Shown here piece after piece: positions 1 through 7,699 of a stretch of DNA of 59,746 bases (the stretch's first letter is position 1; every line of letters begins with the position of its first letter). The notes beneath the pieces were generated by a model. That model worked only from the letters and a program-made list of their open reading frames with translations, was not told the DNA's origin and did no database searches. The DNA comes from JANWYT01 sp046719465 (GTDB lineage Bacteria > Chloroflexota > Anaerolineae > Aggregatilineales > Phototrophicaceae): assembly GCA_046719465.1 (NCBI GenBank), contig JBDNCV010000001.1, positions 1 through 59,746 of the forward strand, read 5' to 3'. The position numbers and the translations under genes are program-made.

Positions 1-257
1 TGGAGGTGCTGTCGCTGTCGACGCGCGACGCGGACAAGCGGCGCAAGTTTCGGGTGTATGAACGCTGCGGGGTGGGGGAGTACTGGCTGGTTGACCCCGA
101 GGCGGAGCATGTGGAGGTGTTCGCGCGGGAGGGAGAGCGCTTCGCGCATCGCGGGGTGTTCGGGCGCGGGGAATCGTTCAGCAGCGCGGTGTTGGGTGTG
201 GAGGTCGGGGTGGATGGCATCCTGCCGCCTGAAGCCACCGCACAGCCTCAGGCGTAG
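1..257 (+). CDS. Uma2-family (DUF820) nuclease-like protein, C-terminal fragment
   Basis: The gene is cut by the left edge of the window; reading opens at base 3 with Glu-Val-Leu-Ser. The visible 84 residues show the late part of the Uma2 fold: an EVLSLSTRDADKRRK stretch followed by YERCGVGEYWLVDPEAEHVEVF. In this family these pieces belong to a PD-(D/E)XK-like nuclease core (EVLSPSTR, then EYWLVDP). Uma2 proteins are common in cyanobacteria and Chloroflexota, often in many copies per genome, and their biological role is poorly defined. The TAG stop overlaps a perfect palindrome. The N-terminal half is not visible, so completeness and activity cannot be judged. Confidence 0.8.
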   Translation, partial: EVLSLSTRDADKRRKFRVYERCGVGEYWLVDPEAEHVEVFAREGERFAHRGVFGRGESFSSAVLGVEVGVDGILPPEATAQPQA

Positions 258-278
258 GGGCACGGCGTGCCGTGCCCC
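257..278. repeat. Perfect 10-bp-arm palindrome between convergent genes
   Basis: GGGGCACGGC and GCCGTGCCCC form perfect 10-bp arms around a 2-base centre (GT). It overlaps the stop of the Uma2 gene and ends 10 bases short of the stop of the convergent P5C dehydrogenase gene. No T-run follows on either strand, so it is not a textbook terminator. It could serve as a bidirectional 3'-end hairpin or be one copy of a dispersed palindromic repeat. Confidence 0.6.
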
Positions 279-288
279 CCGCAGTGGT

Positions 289-1848
289 CTATAACTTCTC
301 GGCGATGCTCTTGGCTTGGGTGAACAGCAGCAGGTAATCGGGGCCGCCTGCTTTACTATCGGTTCCGCTCATGTTGAAGCCGCCGAACGGGTTCACACCG
401 ACGAGCGCGCCGGTGCACTTGCGGTTGAAGTAGAGGTTGCCCACGTGGAACTCGCGCATGGCGCGTTCAATGCGGCTGCGGCTTTGGCTGTAGAGCGCGC
501 CGGTCAGACCGTACTCGGTGTCGTTGGCGATGTGCAGGGCGTGGTCAAAGTCCTGCGCGCGGATGAGCGCCAGCACCGGGCCGAAGATCTCCTCCTGCGC
601 AATGCGGGCGTGCGGGGCGACATCCCCAAACACTGTCGGTTGGATGAAGTACCCGTTCTCGTCAGTCTCGATGATGCGGCCACCGGTGAGCAGCTTGCCC
701 TCGGTCGCGCCGATGTCGATGTAGCGGCGGATGCGGTCGTAGCTCTCTTGGTCGATCACCGGCCCCATGTAGACGTCGGGGCTAACAGACGTATCACCGA
801 CGGTCAGTGCTTCGGTCAGCTCAACGACTTGCTTCGTCACTGCGTCGTAGACATCGTGCACTAAGATCGCGCGGGAACCGGCGCTGCACTTCTGCCCGCC
901 GAAGCCGAACGCGCTGGCGACGATGCCCCTTGCTGCTTCAGTTAGGTCAGCTGTTTCGTCTACCACGACGGCGTCCTTGCCGCCCATTTCGAGGATCGCA
1001 CGCTTGAGCCACCGCTGACCGGGCTGCACTTTGCCCGCTGTCTCATAAATCTGTACGCCGACAGCGCGGCTGCCCGTGAACGCGATGAAGCGCGTGAGCG
1101 GGTGTTCTACCATGCGCGCGCCGACCACCTCGCCCGGGCCAGTCAAAAAGTTGAGCACGCCCGCCGGCAGCCCCATCTTCCAGAACAGCTCTGCGACGTG
1201 ATAGCCGATGAGCGGGCTTTGCTCCGCAGGCTTTAACACGCAGGTGTTGCCAGCAACAAGCGTGGCGGCGGTCATGCCGGCGAGGATGGCGTTGGCGAAG
1301 TTCCACGGCGGGATGACCGCGCCCACCCCCAGCGGGATGTACTCGAGGTGGAGCTGCTCACCGGGCCAGTGAGTCAGCAGGTGGCTGCTGTCAGCGAGGC
1401 GCAGCATCTGACGGGCGTAGTACTCCATGAAGTCGATGGCTTCGGCCGTGTCGGCGTCGGCCTCGGCCCAACTTTTGCCTACTTCCAGCACCAGCATGGC
1501 GCTGAACTCATGCTTGCGGCGGCGCATCTCGGCGGCGGCGTTGAGCAGGTAGCGGGCGCGCTCTGCGGCTGGGGTGTACTGCCACGTCTTGAAGGCCTCG
1601 AAGGCGGCCTCGGTGGCGCGGTTGGCGTGTTCTGCTGTGCCGTTGGCGAAGTAGCCCAGCACCTGCGACGGGCGCGCGGGGTTGACGCTGGGGAACACAT
1701 CGCTGAGGGTGATGCGCTCCCCGCCGATCACCAGCGGGTAGGTCTGGCCGAGGTTGGCCGTCACTTTGGCCAGCGCCTGCTCAAACGCCTGCCGGTTGGC
1801 GGGCTGGGTAAAATCGGTAAACGGTTCAGGCCGATAGGGGGGAAGCAT
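289..1848 (-). CDS. rocA: L-glutamate gamma-semialdehyde (P5C) dehydrogenase
   Basis: NAD-dependent aldehyde dehydrogenase that oxidises glutamate semialdehyde (open form of pyrroline-5-carboxylate) to glutamate, the second step of proline catabolism. The 519-residue length fits the stand-alone RocA/PruA type. Family landmarks are present: the PWNFANAILAG cofactor segment, LEMGGKD with the general-base Glu, and GGQKCSAGSR with the catalytic Cys near residue 321. The start at 1848 follows an AAGGAG site 7 bases away; an upstream in-frame start would add 35 residues that do not look like the family. It lies 23 bases downstream of the proline dehydrogenase gene on the same strand, so the two form one operon and probably pass the labile intermediate between enzymes. 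Confidence 0.95.
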   Translation of the reverse strand: MLPPYRPEPFTDFTQPANRQAFEQALAKVTANLGQTYPLVIGGERITLSDVFPSVNPARPSQVLGYFANGTAEHANRATEAAFEAFKTWQYTPAAERARYLLNAAAEMRRRKHEFSAMLVLEVGKSWAEADADTAEAIDFMEYYARQMLRLADSSHLLTHWPGEQLHLEYIPLGVGAVIPPWNFANAILAGMTAATLVAGNTCVLKPAEQSPLIGYHVAELFWKMGLPAGVLNFLTGPGEVVGARMVEHPLTRFIAFTGSRAVGVQIYETAGKVQPGQRWLKRAILEMGGKDAVVVDETADLTEAARGIVASAFGFGGQKCSAGSRAILVHDVYDAVTKQVVELTEALTVGDTSVSPDVYMGPVIDQESYDRIRRYIDIGATEGKLLTGGRIIETDENGYFIQPTVFGDVAPHARIAQEEIFGPVLALIRAQDFDHALHIANDTEYGLTGALYSQSRSRIERAMREFHVGNLYFNRKCTGALVGVNPFGGFNMSGTDSKAGGPDYLLLFTQAKSIAEKL

Positions 1849-1871
1849 GAGTCTCTCCTTGCGTGTGGGGC

Positions 1872-2792
1872 TTAAGTGCCGACGAAGCTGCGGATGAAAA
1901 ACCAGACGTTGGCGGGGCGCTCGGCGAGGCGTCGCATAAAGTAGGGATACCATGCCTCGCCGAAGGGGACGTAGACGCGCATCTTGTGACGCTTGGCCAG
2001 CTCACTTTGACGCTCACCGCGCACGCCGTACAGCATCTGGAACTCATAGCGCGACTGTGGGATGTTCTGCGCAGCGATGTACTGCTCGGCAGCGCGGATC
2101 ATGTTCTCGTCGTGCGTGGCGATGCACAGATAGGCGCTGCCCGGCGCACCGAGGTAGGTTTCCAAGAGCTTGACGTAATTCTTGTCCACGTCGGCTTTGT
2201 TGGGGAAGGCGCGGTCGGCTGGCTCAAGGTAGGCGCCCTTGCACAGGCGGATGTGCGCGTTTTCGCCCGCGAGTTGAATCATGTCGCTTTCAGAGCGGTA
2301 GAGATAGGCTTGGATGACCGTTCCCACGTTGTCGAAGTCGTACTCATCGCGCATGGTGCGATAGATGCGCAGCGTCGTATCCGTGTAGGCGGAACTCTCC
2401 ATGTCAATGGTGACGGGGATGTTGTACTGCTTGGCACGGCTCAAGATGTGGCGTAGGTTCGTCACGCACAGCTCCTCGCTCAAGTCGAGACCGAGGTGCG
2501 TCAGCTTCACAGAAATGCCGCTCTTGAGCTGGTGCTGGTGAATGCGATCCAGCACGGTTTGGTACATAGCGACTACGTCCTCGGTGTCTTTAGCGTTGGT
2601 CACGCTTTCGCCGAGGTAGTCCAACGTGACGAGAATGCCGCGCTCGTTGAGGGCTTGTGTCGCTTGGATGGCTTCTTCAAGCTGCTCACCAGCCACAAAG
2701 CGCCGCGCCACGCGCCGCGCAATGCCCCACTTGGTTACGATGCTGCGCGCCCAGCCTGCCGTTGATAAGTATAGAAGGAACTGTTTCATCAT
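1872..2792 (-). CDS. Proline dehydrogenase (monofunctional, FAD-dependent)
   Basis: Oxidises L-proline to pyrroline-5-carboxylate and passes electrons through FAD to the quinone pool, normally at the membrane surface. At 306 residues it is the size of the short Bacillus FadM/Thermus PRODH enzymes rather than the PutA fusion. The C-terminal signature RVYVPFGEAWYPYFMRRLAER followed by PANVWFF is the typical substrate- and FAD-binding strand-helix of the family. Two adjacent ATG codons (2792 and 2789) are possible; a GTGAGGA site lies about 10 bases upstream. First gene of a two-gene operon with P5C dehydrogenase. A TATAAT on this strand at 2862-2857 may be its -10 element, but no good -35 accompanies it. 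Confidence 0.94.
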   Translation of the reverse strand: MMKQFLLYLSTAGWARSIVTKWGIARRVARRFVAGEQLEEAIQATQALNERGILVTLDYLGESVTNAKDTEDVVAMYQTVLDRIHQHQLKSGISVKLTHLGLDLSEELCVTNLRHILSRAKQYNIPVTIDMESSAYTDTTLRIYRTMRDEYDFDNVGTVIQAYLYRSESDMIQLAGENAHIRLCKGAYLEPADRAFPNKADVDKNYVKLLETYLGAPGSAYLCIATHDENMIRAAEQYIAAQNIPQSRYEFQMLYGVRGERQSELAKRHKMRVYVPFGEAWYPYFMRRLAERPANVWFFIRSFVGT

Positions 2793-3108
2793 CTTGCCGA
2801 TTCCTCACCCTGTCGTGCTAAGAGCATAACGTTAAAACTATCCCCCACAAGGCTAGATTATATCCATAGATTGCCGCATTCTATCACAGGAGGGCTGAGT
2901 ATCTTGTGAAAAATTGGACATTCATAAGTCAGTTAGGTACAATACCGTCGGCTCGATAGGCCTGTTTATTTGTGCTGCATGCGCTTGGTCACACAGCGTC
3001 CCGATGCCACCCACCCGAGATGCCTTCATGGCGCATTGGATGCGGCTCGTGCGCTATAGTTTAGGAACACCGTAACACACGCGGTCAATTATCACAAAGG
3101 AGCCACAG
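2793..3108. other. Divergent intergenic region between proline operon and atpA
   Basis: No coding sequence is visible in these 316 bases. On the plus strand there is a good sigma-70-type promoter at 2914-2943 for the ATP synthase operon, giving a leader of about 160 bases. On the minus strand a TATAAT at 2862-2857 sits about 65 bases upstream of proline dehydrogenase without a clear -35. A TATAGT at 3055-3060 could be a second, weak plus-strand -10. I see no riboswitch or strong hairpin. Confidence 0.5.
2914..2943 (+). promoter_or_regulatory. Probable atpA operon promoter with overlapping Rex-like half-site
   Basis: TTGGAC (2914-2919), an 18-base spacer and TACAAT (2938-2943) resemble a sigma-70/SigA promoter. 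A TTGTGAA half-site begins 10 bases earlier at 2904. The 18-mer 2904-2921 matches the Rex consensus TTGTGAA-N4-TTCACAA at 11 of 14 defined positions and covers the -35. The start point would lie near 2950. Confidence 0.5.
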
Positions 3109-4611
3109 ATGGCAGATAATCTTTACGATGCAATTCTGAAACAAATTGCTGACTACCAGCCAACGCTGCAGGCGGTAGAAGTTGGCTATGTAGAAGAAGT
3201 CGGTGACGGTATTGCCCGCGTTGTCGGCTTGGACAACGTGCGCTACAACGAGCTGGTGCGCTTCCAAAACGGCACGATTGGCATCGCCTTCAACCTTGAG
3301 AAGGACAACGTCGGTATCACCATCATGGGCGCTTATGAGGGCATCCAAGAAGGTGATGAGGTGACATCGCTCGGTCGTATCGCGTCGGTGCCGGTAGGCA
3401 TGGGCTTGGTGGGGCGCGTGGTGGACGCGCTGGGCAATCCGCTGGATGGCAAAGGCCCCATCTCAAGCAATGAGTTCTACCCGATTGAGCGCATCGCCCC
3501 GGGCGTGATGGAGCGTAAGCCCGTCAATCGCCCAGTGCAGACGGGCATCCTCGCCATTGACGCCATGATCCCGATTGGCCGCGGCCAGCGCGAGCTGATC
3601 ATCGGTGACCGCCAGACTGGCAAGACCGCTGTCGCCATCGACACGATCCTGAACCAGAAGGGGCAGGACATGTACTGCATCTATGTGGCGGTGGGCAAGC
3701 GTCGTGGTGAGCTGGCGCGCATCGTGAACATTCTGGAAGAACGTGGCGCGATGGATTACACCACGCTGGTGGTGGCCTCGGCCTCGGACGCAGCGGCCTT
3801 GCAGTATATCGCCCCGTTCAGCGGCTGCGCTATCGGTGAGTGGTTCATGGAGAACGGCAAAGACGCGCTCATCATCTACGACGATCTTTCCAAGCATGCG
3901 GCGGCCTATCGCCAAGTGTCGCTGCTGCTGCGCCGCCCGCCGGGCCGTGAAGCTTACCCGGGCGACGTGTTCTACCTCCACAGCCGCCTGCTGGAGCGCG
4001 CTGCGCAGCTCAGCGATGAGCGCGGCGGCGGCAGCCTGACGGCGCTGCCGATCATCGAGACGCTGCTGGGCGATGTGTCGGCGTTTGTGCCCACTAACGT
4101 GATCTCGATCACCGACGGCCAGATCTACCTCGAAAGCGAGCTGTTCTACAGCGGCCAGCGCCCCGCGCTCAACACCGGCATCAGCGTCAGCCGCGTGGGC
4201 GGCGCGGCCCAGACCAAAGCCATGAACAAGACGGCAGGCGGTCTCCGTTTGCAGATGGCGCAGTTCCGTTCGCTGGCGGCGTTTGCCCAGTTCGGCTCTA
4301 ACCTTGACAAGACCACGCAATCACAGTTGGATCGCGGGCTGCGGTTGAACGAGCTGTTCAAGCAAGCGCAGTATCAGACGTTGGCGCTGGAAGAACAGAT
4401 TGCGTTGATTTACGCGGGCACGAATGGCTTTTTGGACGAAATTCCGGTTGAGCGGGTCGGCGCGTGGAAGAACGACTTCCTGCGGGCGATGCGCGGTCAG
4501 TTTGCGGCGCTGGGGCGCGAAATTGCTGAGACGGCCCGCAAAGGCCTCGGTGATGACACCAAAGCGAAGCTGGATGAGGCGATCAAGTCGTTCAACGAAA
4601 CGTGGAACTAG
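3109..4611 (+). CDS. atpA: ATP synthase F1 subunit alpha
   Basis: Alpha subunit of the F1 catalytic head, carrying the non-catalytic nucleotide sites and alternating with beta in the hexamer. The 500-residue length is normal. The Walker A motif GDRQTGKT is at residues 166-173, and the family hallmarks QRELIIGDRQTGKT and IPTNVISITDGQIYLE-like segments (here FVPTNVISITDGQIYLE) are intact. An AAAGGAG ribosome binding site stands 6 bases before the ATG. First gene of the atpA-atpG-atpD-atpC operon. In most bacteria atpH (delta) immediately precedes atpA; here the upstream neighbour is the divergent proline operon, so delta and the whole F0 part must be encoded elsewhere. Confidence 0.98.
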   Translation: MADNLYDAILKQIADYQPTLQAVEVGYVEEVGDGIARVVGLDNVRYNELVRFQNGTIGIAFNLEKDNVGITIMGAYEGIQEGDEVTSLGRIASVPVGMGLVGRVVDALGNPLDGKGPISSNEFYPIERIAPGVMERKPVNRPVQTGILAIDAMIPIGRGQRELIIGDRQTGKTAVAIDTILNQKGQDMYCIYVAVGKRRGELARIVNILEERGAMDYTTLVVASASDAAALQYIAPFSGCAIGEWFMENGKDALIIYDDLSKHAAAYRQVSLLLRRPPGREAYPGDVFYLHSRLLERAAQLSDERGGGSLTALPIIETLLGDVSAFVPTNVISITDGQIYLESELFYSGQRPALNTGISVSRVGGAAQTKAMNKTAGGLRLQMAQFRSLAAFAQFGSNLDKTTQSQLDRGLRLNELFKQAQYQTLALEEQIALIYAGTNGFLDEIPVERVGAWKNDFLRAMRGQFAALGREIAETARKGLGDDTKAKLDEAIKSFNETWN

Positions 4612-4639
4612 CGTCTGCACATTGTAAAGGAGACGTGAC

Positions 4640-5602
4640 ATGCCACCGTTAAAAGAAGTACGCAACCGCATCAAGAGCGTGAAGAACATCTCGCAGATCA
4701 CGCGCGCCTTGGAAGCGGTGTCGGCCTCGCGTGTGCGCCGCGCTCAAGCGCGGACGTTAGCGAGCCGCGCCTATGCGGACAAAGCATGGGAAATCCTCGT
4801 GAATTTGCAGCGTGCGGGGACGACCTCGCACCCGCTGCTGACTGCGCGGGAGGAAGTCCGTAACGTGATGATCGTGGTGATCACCTCGGATCGTGGCTTG
4901 GCAGGTTCCTACAACACCAACGTGCTGCGCGTCGCTGAGCGCTTCGAGGCGCGCATCGGCAAGCCGGTGCAGTATATCGCCGTGGGGCGCAAGGGTCGTG
5001 ATTCGCTCATCCGCAACCGCGCCAACGTCGTAGCCGAGTTCAGCGACCTGCCCGCCGAGCCGACCATCCGCACGATTGCGCCCATCTCGCGCTTGGCGAT
5101 TGACGCTTTCATGAGCGGCGAAGTCGATGAGGTGGTGATCGCCTATACGGACTTCATCAACCTGCTGACGCAGCGTCCGGTCGTGCGGGTGTGGCTCCCG
5201 TTGAGCACGGACGCTCACGCCAACCGTGTCGCCAGCGACCTTGTGAAGGAGATGCCAGAAGTTACGGAGGGCGTCCTGAGCTACGAGTATGAGCCGAACG
5301 CGGCAGCGGTGTTGGATGAGATCGTGCCGCGCTTTACTGAACTGCAATTGTATCAAGCGCTGCTGGAGAGCCAGTCGAGCGAGCACGCCGCGCGCATGGC
5401 TGCCATGCGCAACGCGACCGACAACGCGACGCAGCTTGTGGCCGATTTGACGCTGGACTACAACAAGGCGCGTCAGGCCGCCATCACCAGCGAAATCTTG
5501 GACATTGTGGGCGGGGCCAACGCGCTTCAGAGCGCCATTGAGAGCGCTGCTGACAGCATGCTGCGAACGAGCGCCGCGCTCTCAACTGTTGGCGAGTCGT
5601 GA
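4640..5602 (+). CDS. atpG: ATP synthase F1 subunit gamma
   Basis: Central stalk of F1: a coiled coil of the N- and C-terminal helices that rotates inside the alpha-beta hexamer. The N-terminus LKEVRNRIKSVKNISQIT and the C-terminal AAITSEILDIVGGANAL are the conserved rotor-helix signatures. At 320 residues it is slightly longer than the roughly 290 of E. coli. The start follows AAAGGAG by 7 bases, 28 bases after atpA. The stop codon lies inside the first copy of a 13-base direct repeat (see 5594-5621). Confidence 0.97.
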   Translation: MPPLKEVRNRIKSVKNISQITRALEAVSASRVRRAQARTLASRAYADKAWEILVNLQRAGTTSHPLLTAREEVRNVMIVVITSDRGLAGSYNTNVLRVAERFEARIGKPVQYIAVGRKGRDSLIRNRANVVAEFSDLPAEPTIRTIAPISRLAIDAFMSGEVDEVVIAYTDFINLLTQRPVVRVWLPLSTDAHANRVASDLVKEMPEVTEGVLSYEYEPNAAAVLDEIVPRFTELQLYQALLESQSSEHAARMAAMRNATDNATQLVADLTLDYNKARQAAITSEILDIVGGANALQSAIESAADSMLRTSAALSTVGES

Positions 5603-5621
5603 CGATTTGAGTCGTGACGAT
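5594..5621 (+). repeat. 13-bp tandem direct repeat across the atpG stop
   Basis: GAGTCGTGACGAT occurs at 5594-5606 and again at 5609-5621, a period of 15 bases. The first copy encodes the last residues and stop of atpG; the second repeats the same Glu-Ser-stop codons in frame, giving a second in-frame TGA 15 bases downstream. It looks like a small replication-slippage duplication. Confidence 0.85.
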
Positions 5622-5691
5622 GTAATGCAGCTTTAGTGCTTCAAAGGGACTTAAACATCAGGCCGCGACGCGGCCCTTGAGGAGAAGGCAG

Positions 5692-7095
5692 ATGGCAGAA
5701 GTTAAAGGGACAGTGGTGCAAGTGCTGGGGAACGTGGTGGACGTCGCTTTCCCAGAGGGGGAACTCCCGGATATTTTCGAGGCGATCCGCATCGAGCGTG
5801 AAGGGCAGGATGACCTGATCCTCGAGGTCGAGCTGCTGCTGGGCGATGGCGAAGTGCGCTGCGTGGCGATGGACAGCACCGACGGCCTCGCGCGCGGCGT
5901 TGCCGCCTACGCCACCGGCGCGCCGATTGCCGTTCCGGTTGGCGATGTGTCGCTGGGTCGTATCTTCAACGTGCTGGGTCGCCCGATTGACATGGGGCCG
6001 AGCATCCCTGATGATGCGCCTCGCCGTCCGATCCACGCAACCGCCCCCTCCTTTGAGGAACAGGCCCCTAAAGTCGAAATTTTTGAGACGGGCATGAAGG
6101 TGATTGACCTCGTCGCCCCGATGATCAAAGGCGGCAAAACGGGCATCTTCGGCGGCGCGGGCGTCGGCAAGACGGTCACGATCCTTGAGCTGATCAACTC
6201 TATCGCCACGCAGCACGACGGCTTGTCGGTGTTTGCAGGCGTGGGCGAGCGCACCCGCGAAGGCACTGACCTCTACCGCGAGATGGAGGAAGGCGGCGTG
6301 CTGGATAAGCTGGCGATGGTCTTCGGCCAGATGAACGAGCCGCCGGGCGTGCGCCTGCGCGTGGCGCTGACCGGCCTCACGATGGCCGAATACTTCCGCG
6401 ATCAAGGCAAGGACGTGCTGATCTTCATCGACAACATCTTCCGCTACAGCCTCGCCGGCGCGGAAGTGTCGGCGCTGCTGGGGCGCATGCCGAGCGCGGT
6501 GGGCTACCAGCCTAACCTTGCAGAGGAGATGGGCATGCTGCAAGAGCGCATCACCTCGACCAAACGCGGCTCGATCACCTCAATGCAGGCAGTTTACGTC
6601 CCCGCCGACGACTACTCCGACCCTGCGCCGGTAGCCGTGTTCACCCACCTTGACAGCACGATTGCGCTAGAGCGCAGCATCGCCGCGCGCGGCCTATTCC
6701 CTGCGGTGGATCCGCTGGGCAGCACGTCAAAAATGTTGGATCCCAACATCGTAGGCGAGGATCACTATCAGACGGCGCGCGAAGTGCAGAAGGTGCTCCA
6801 GCGTTACAAGGACTTGCAAGATATTATCGCCATCTTGGGCGTGGAAGAGCTGAGCGACGACGACAAGCTGCTGGTGGCGCGCGCGCGCAAGATCGAGAAC
6901 TTCCTCAGCCAGCCGATGGTGGTGGCAGCGCAGTTCACCGGGCGCGAAGGTCGTTACGTCAAGATCAAGGATACCGTGCGCGGCTTCCGTATGATCTTGG
7001 ACGGCGAAGTGGACATGATCCCCGAAGGCCTGTTCTACATGGCCGGGCCGATTGAGGACGTGCTGGAGCGTTACGAGCAGAGCAAGAACAACTAA
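5692..7095 (+). CDS. atpD: ATP synthase F1 subunit beta
   Basis: Catalytic subunit of F1. The 467-residue protein carries Walker A GGAGVGKT at residues 154-161, the GERTRE segment with the catalytic Glu, and LIFIDNIFR as Walker B. The start at 5692 (MAEVKGTVVQVLG) follows GAGGAGAAGG; an in-frame ATG 15 bases earlier would lie on top of that site and is less likely. The 89-base gap after atpG holds a GGCCGC-GAC-GCGGCC hairpin (5661-5675) just before the ribosome binding site; such an element could tune the beta:gamma ratio, but that is inference. Confidence 0.98.
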   Translation: MAEVKGTVVQVLGNVVDVAFPEGELPDIFEAIRIEREGQDDLILEVELLLGDGEVRCVAMDSTDGLARGVAAYATGAPIAVPVGDVSLGRIFNVLGRPIDMGPSIPDDAPRRPIHATAPSFEEQAPKVEIFETGMKVIDLVAPMIKGGKTGIFGGAGVGKTVTILELINSIATQHDGLSVFAGVGERTREGTDLYREMEEGGVLDKLAMVFGQMNEPPGVRLRVALTGLTMAEYFRDQGKDVLIFIDNIFRYSLAGAEVSALLGRMPSAVGYQPNLAEEMGMLQERITSTKRGSITSMQAVYVPADDYSDPAPVAVFTHLDSTIALERSIAARGLFPAVDPLGSTSKMLDPNIVGEDHYQTAREVQKVLQRYKDLQDIIAILGVEELSDDDKLLVARARKIENFLSQPMVVAAQFTGREGRYVKIKDTVRGFRMILDGEVDMIPEGLFYMAGPIEDVLERYEQSKNN

Positions 7096-7107
7096 AGGAG
7101 GCCAGCG

Positions 7108-7548
7108 ATGCCAATTCATGTGGAGCTGGTGGCGCAGGAGCGCAAGCTGTTCGAAGAGCCAGAAGCGGACATCGTGATCGTGCCTGCGATAGAGGGCGAG
7201 ATGGGCATCCTGCCGCGCCACGCCCCGGTGCTGACTACGCTCGGCTTTGGCGAGATGGTGGTGCGCAAGGGCAACGCCGAGGAGCGCTTCGCCATTTACG
7301 GCGGCGTGGTGGACGTGCGGCCTGACAAGGTGGTTGTCCTCGCCGATACGGCCGAGAATGAGGCCTCTATCAGCGTGGAAGCCGCTGAGCAAGCGCGCAA
7401 GCGGGCGCTGGAGCTGATGGCGTCAGGCGTGAAGGAGCACAACCGCGAGGCGGCGCTGGAGCTGCGCAAGGCCGAGCTGGCGCTCAAACTCTCGCGCAAG
7501 GTGCAGCAGAGCGGCCCGAAGCTGCGCATCCTCGATGAGGATGAGTAG
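7108..7548 (+). CDS. atpC: ATP synthase F1 subunit epsilon
   Basis: Small stalk subunit that contacts gamma and the c-ring and inhibits ATP hydrolysis through its C-terminal helices. The N-terminal beta-sandwich is visible (GEMGILPRHAPVLTTLGFGEM, then ERFAIYGGVVDVRPDKVVVLADTA), followed by two charged helices (residues about 90-140). At 146 residues it is a full two-domain epsilon. TAAAGGAGG directly after the atpD stop gives a very strong ribosome binding site. Last gene of the F1 operon, closed by a strong terminator at 7573. Confidence 0.97.
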   Translation: MPIHVELVAQERKLFEEPEADIVIVPAIEGEMGILPRHAPVLTTLGFGEMVVRKGNAEERFAIYGGVVDVRPDKVVVLADTAENEASISVEAAEQARKRALELMASGVKEHNREAALELRKAELALKLSRKVQQSGPKLRILDEDE

Positions 7549-7572
7549 GCACAAGGACAACGATTGAGTCGG

Positions 7573-7605
7573 AGGCGCTCCAAACTTGCTTGGAGCGCCT
7601 TTTTG
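7573..7605 (+). terminator. Rho-independent terminator of the atp operon
   Basis: An 11-bp perfect stem (AGGCGCTCCAA at 7573-7583 with its complement at 7590-7600), a 6-base loop and TTTTT. Confidence 0.93.
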
Positions 7606-7699
7606 GTTGTGAGGGCGGTCAGCCGTCATGTTCATTTGAGCGCGATTGGTGTATAACTGAACGCGGCAGCGGAAAGATCAGAGTGGTGGAAACGTTGTT

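Noticed and set aside
5661..5675. GGCCGCGACGCGGCC as a terminator inside the atp operon
   Set aside because: No T-run follows and the atpD ribosome binding site comes directly after; at most it modulates translation.
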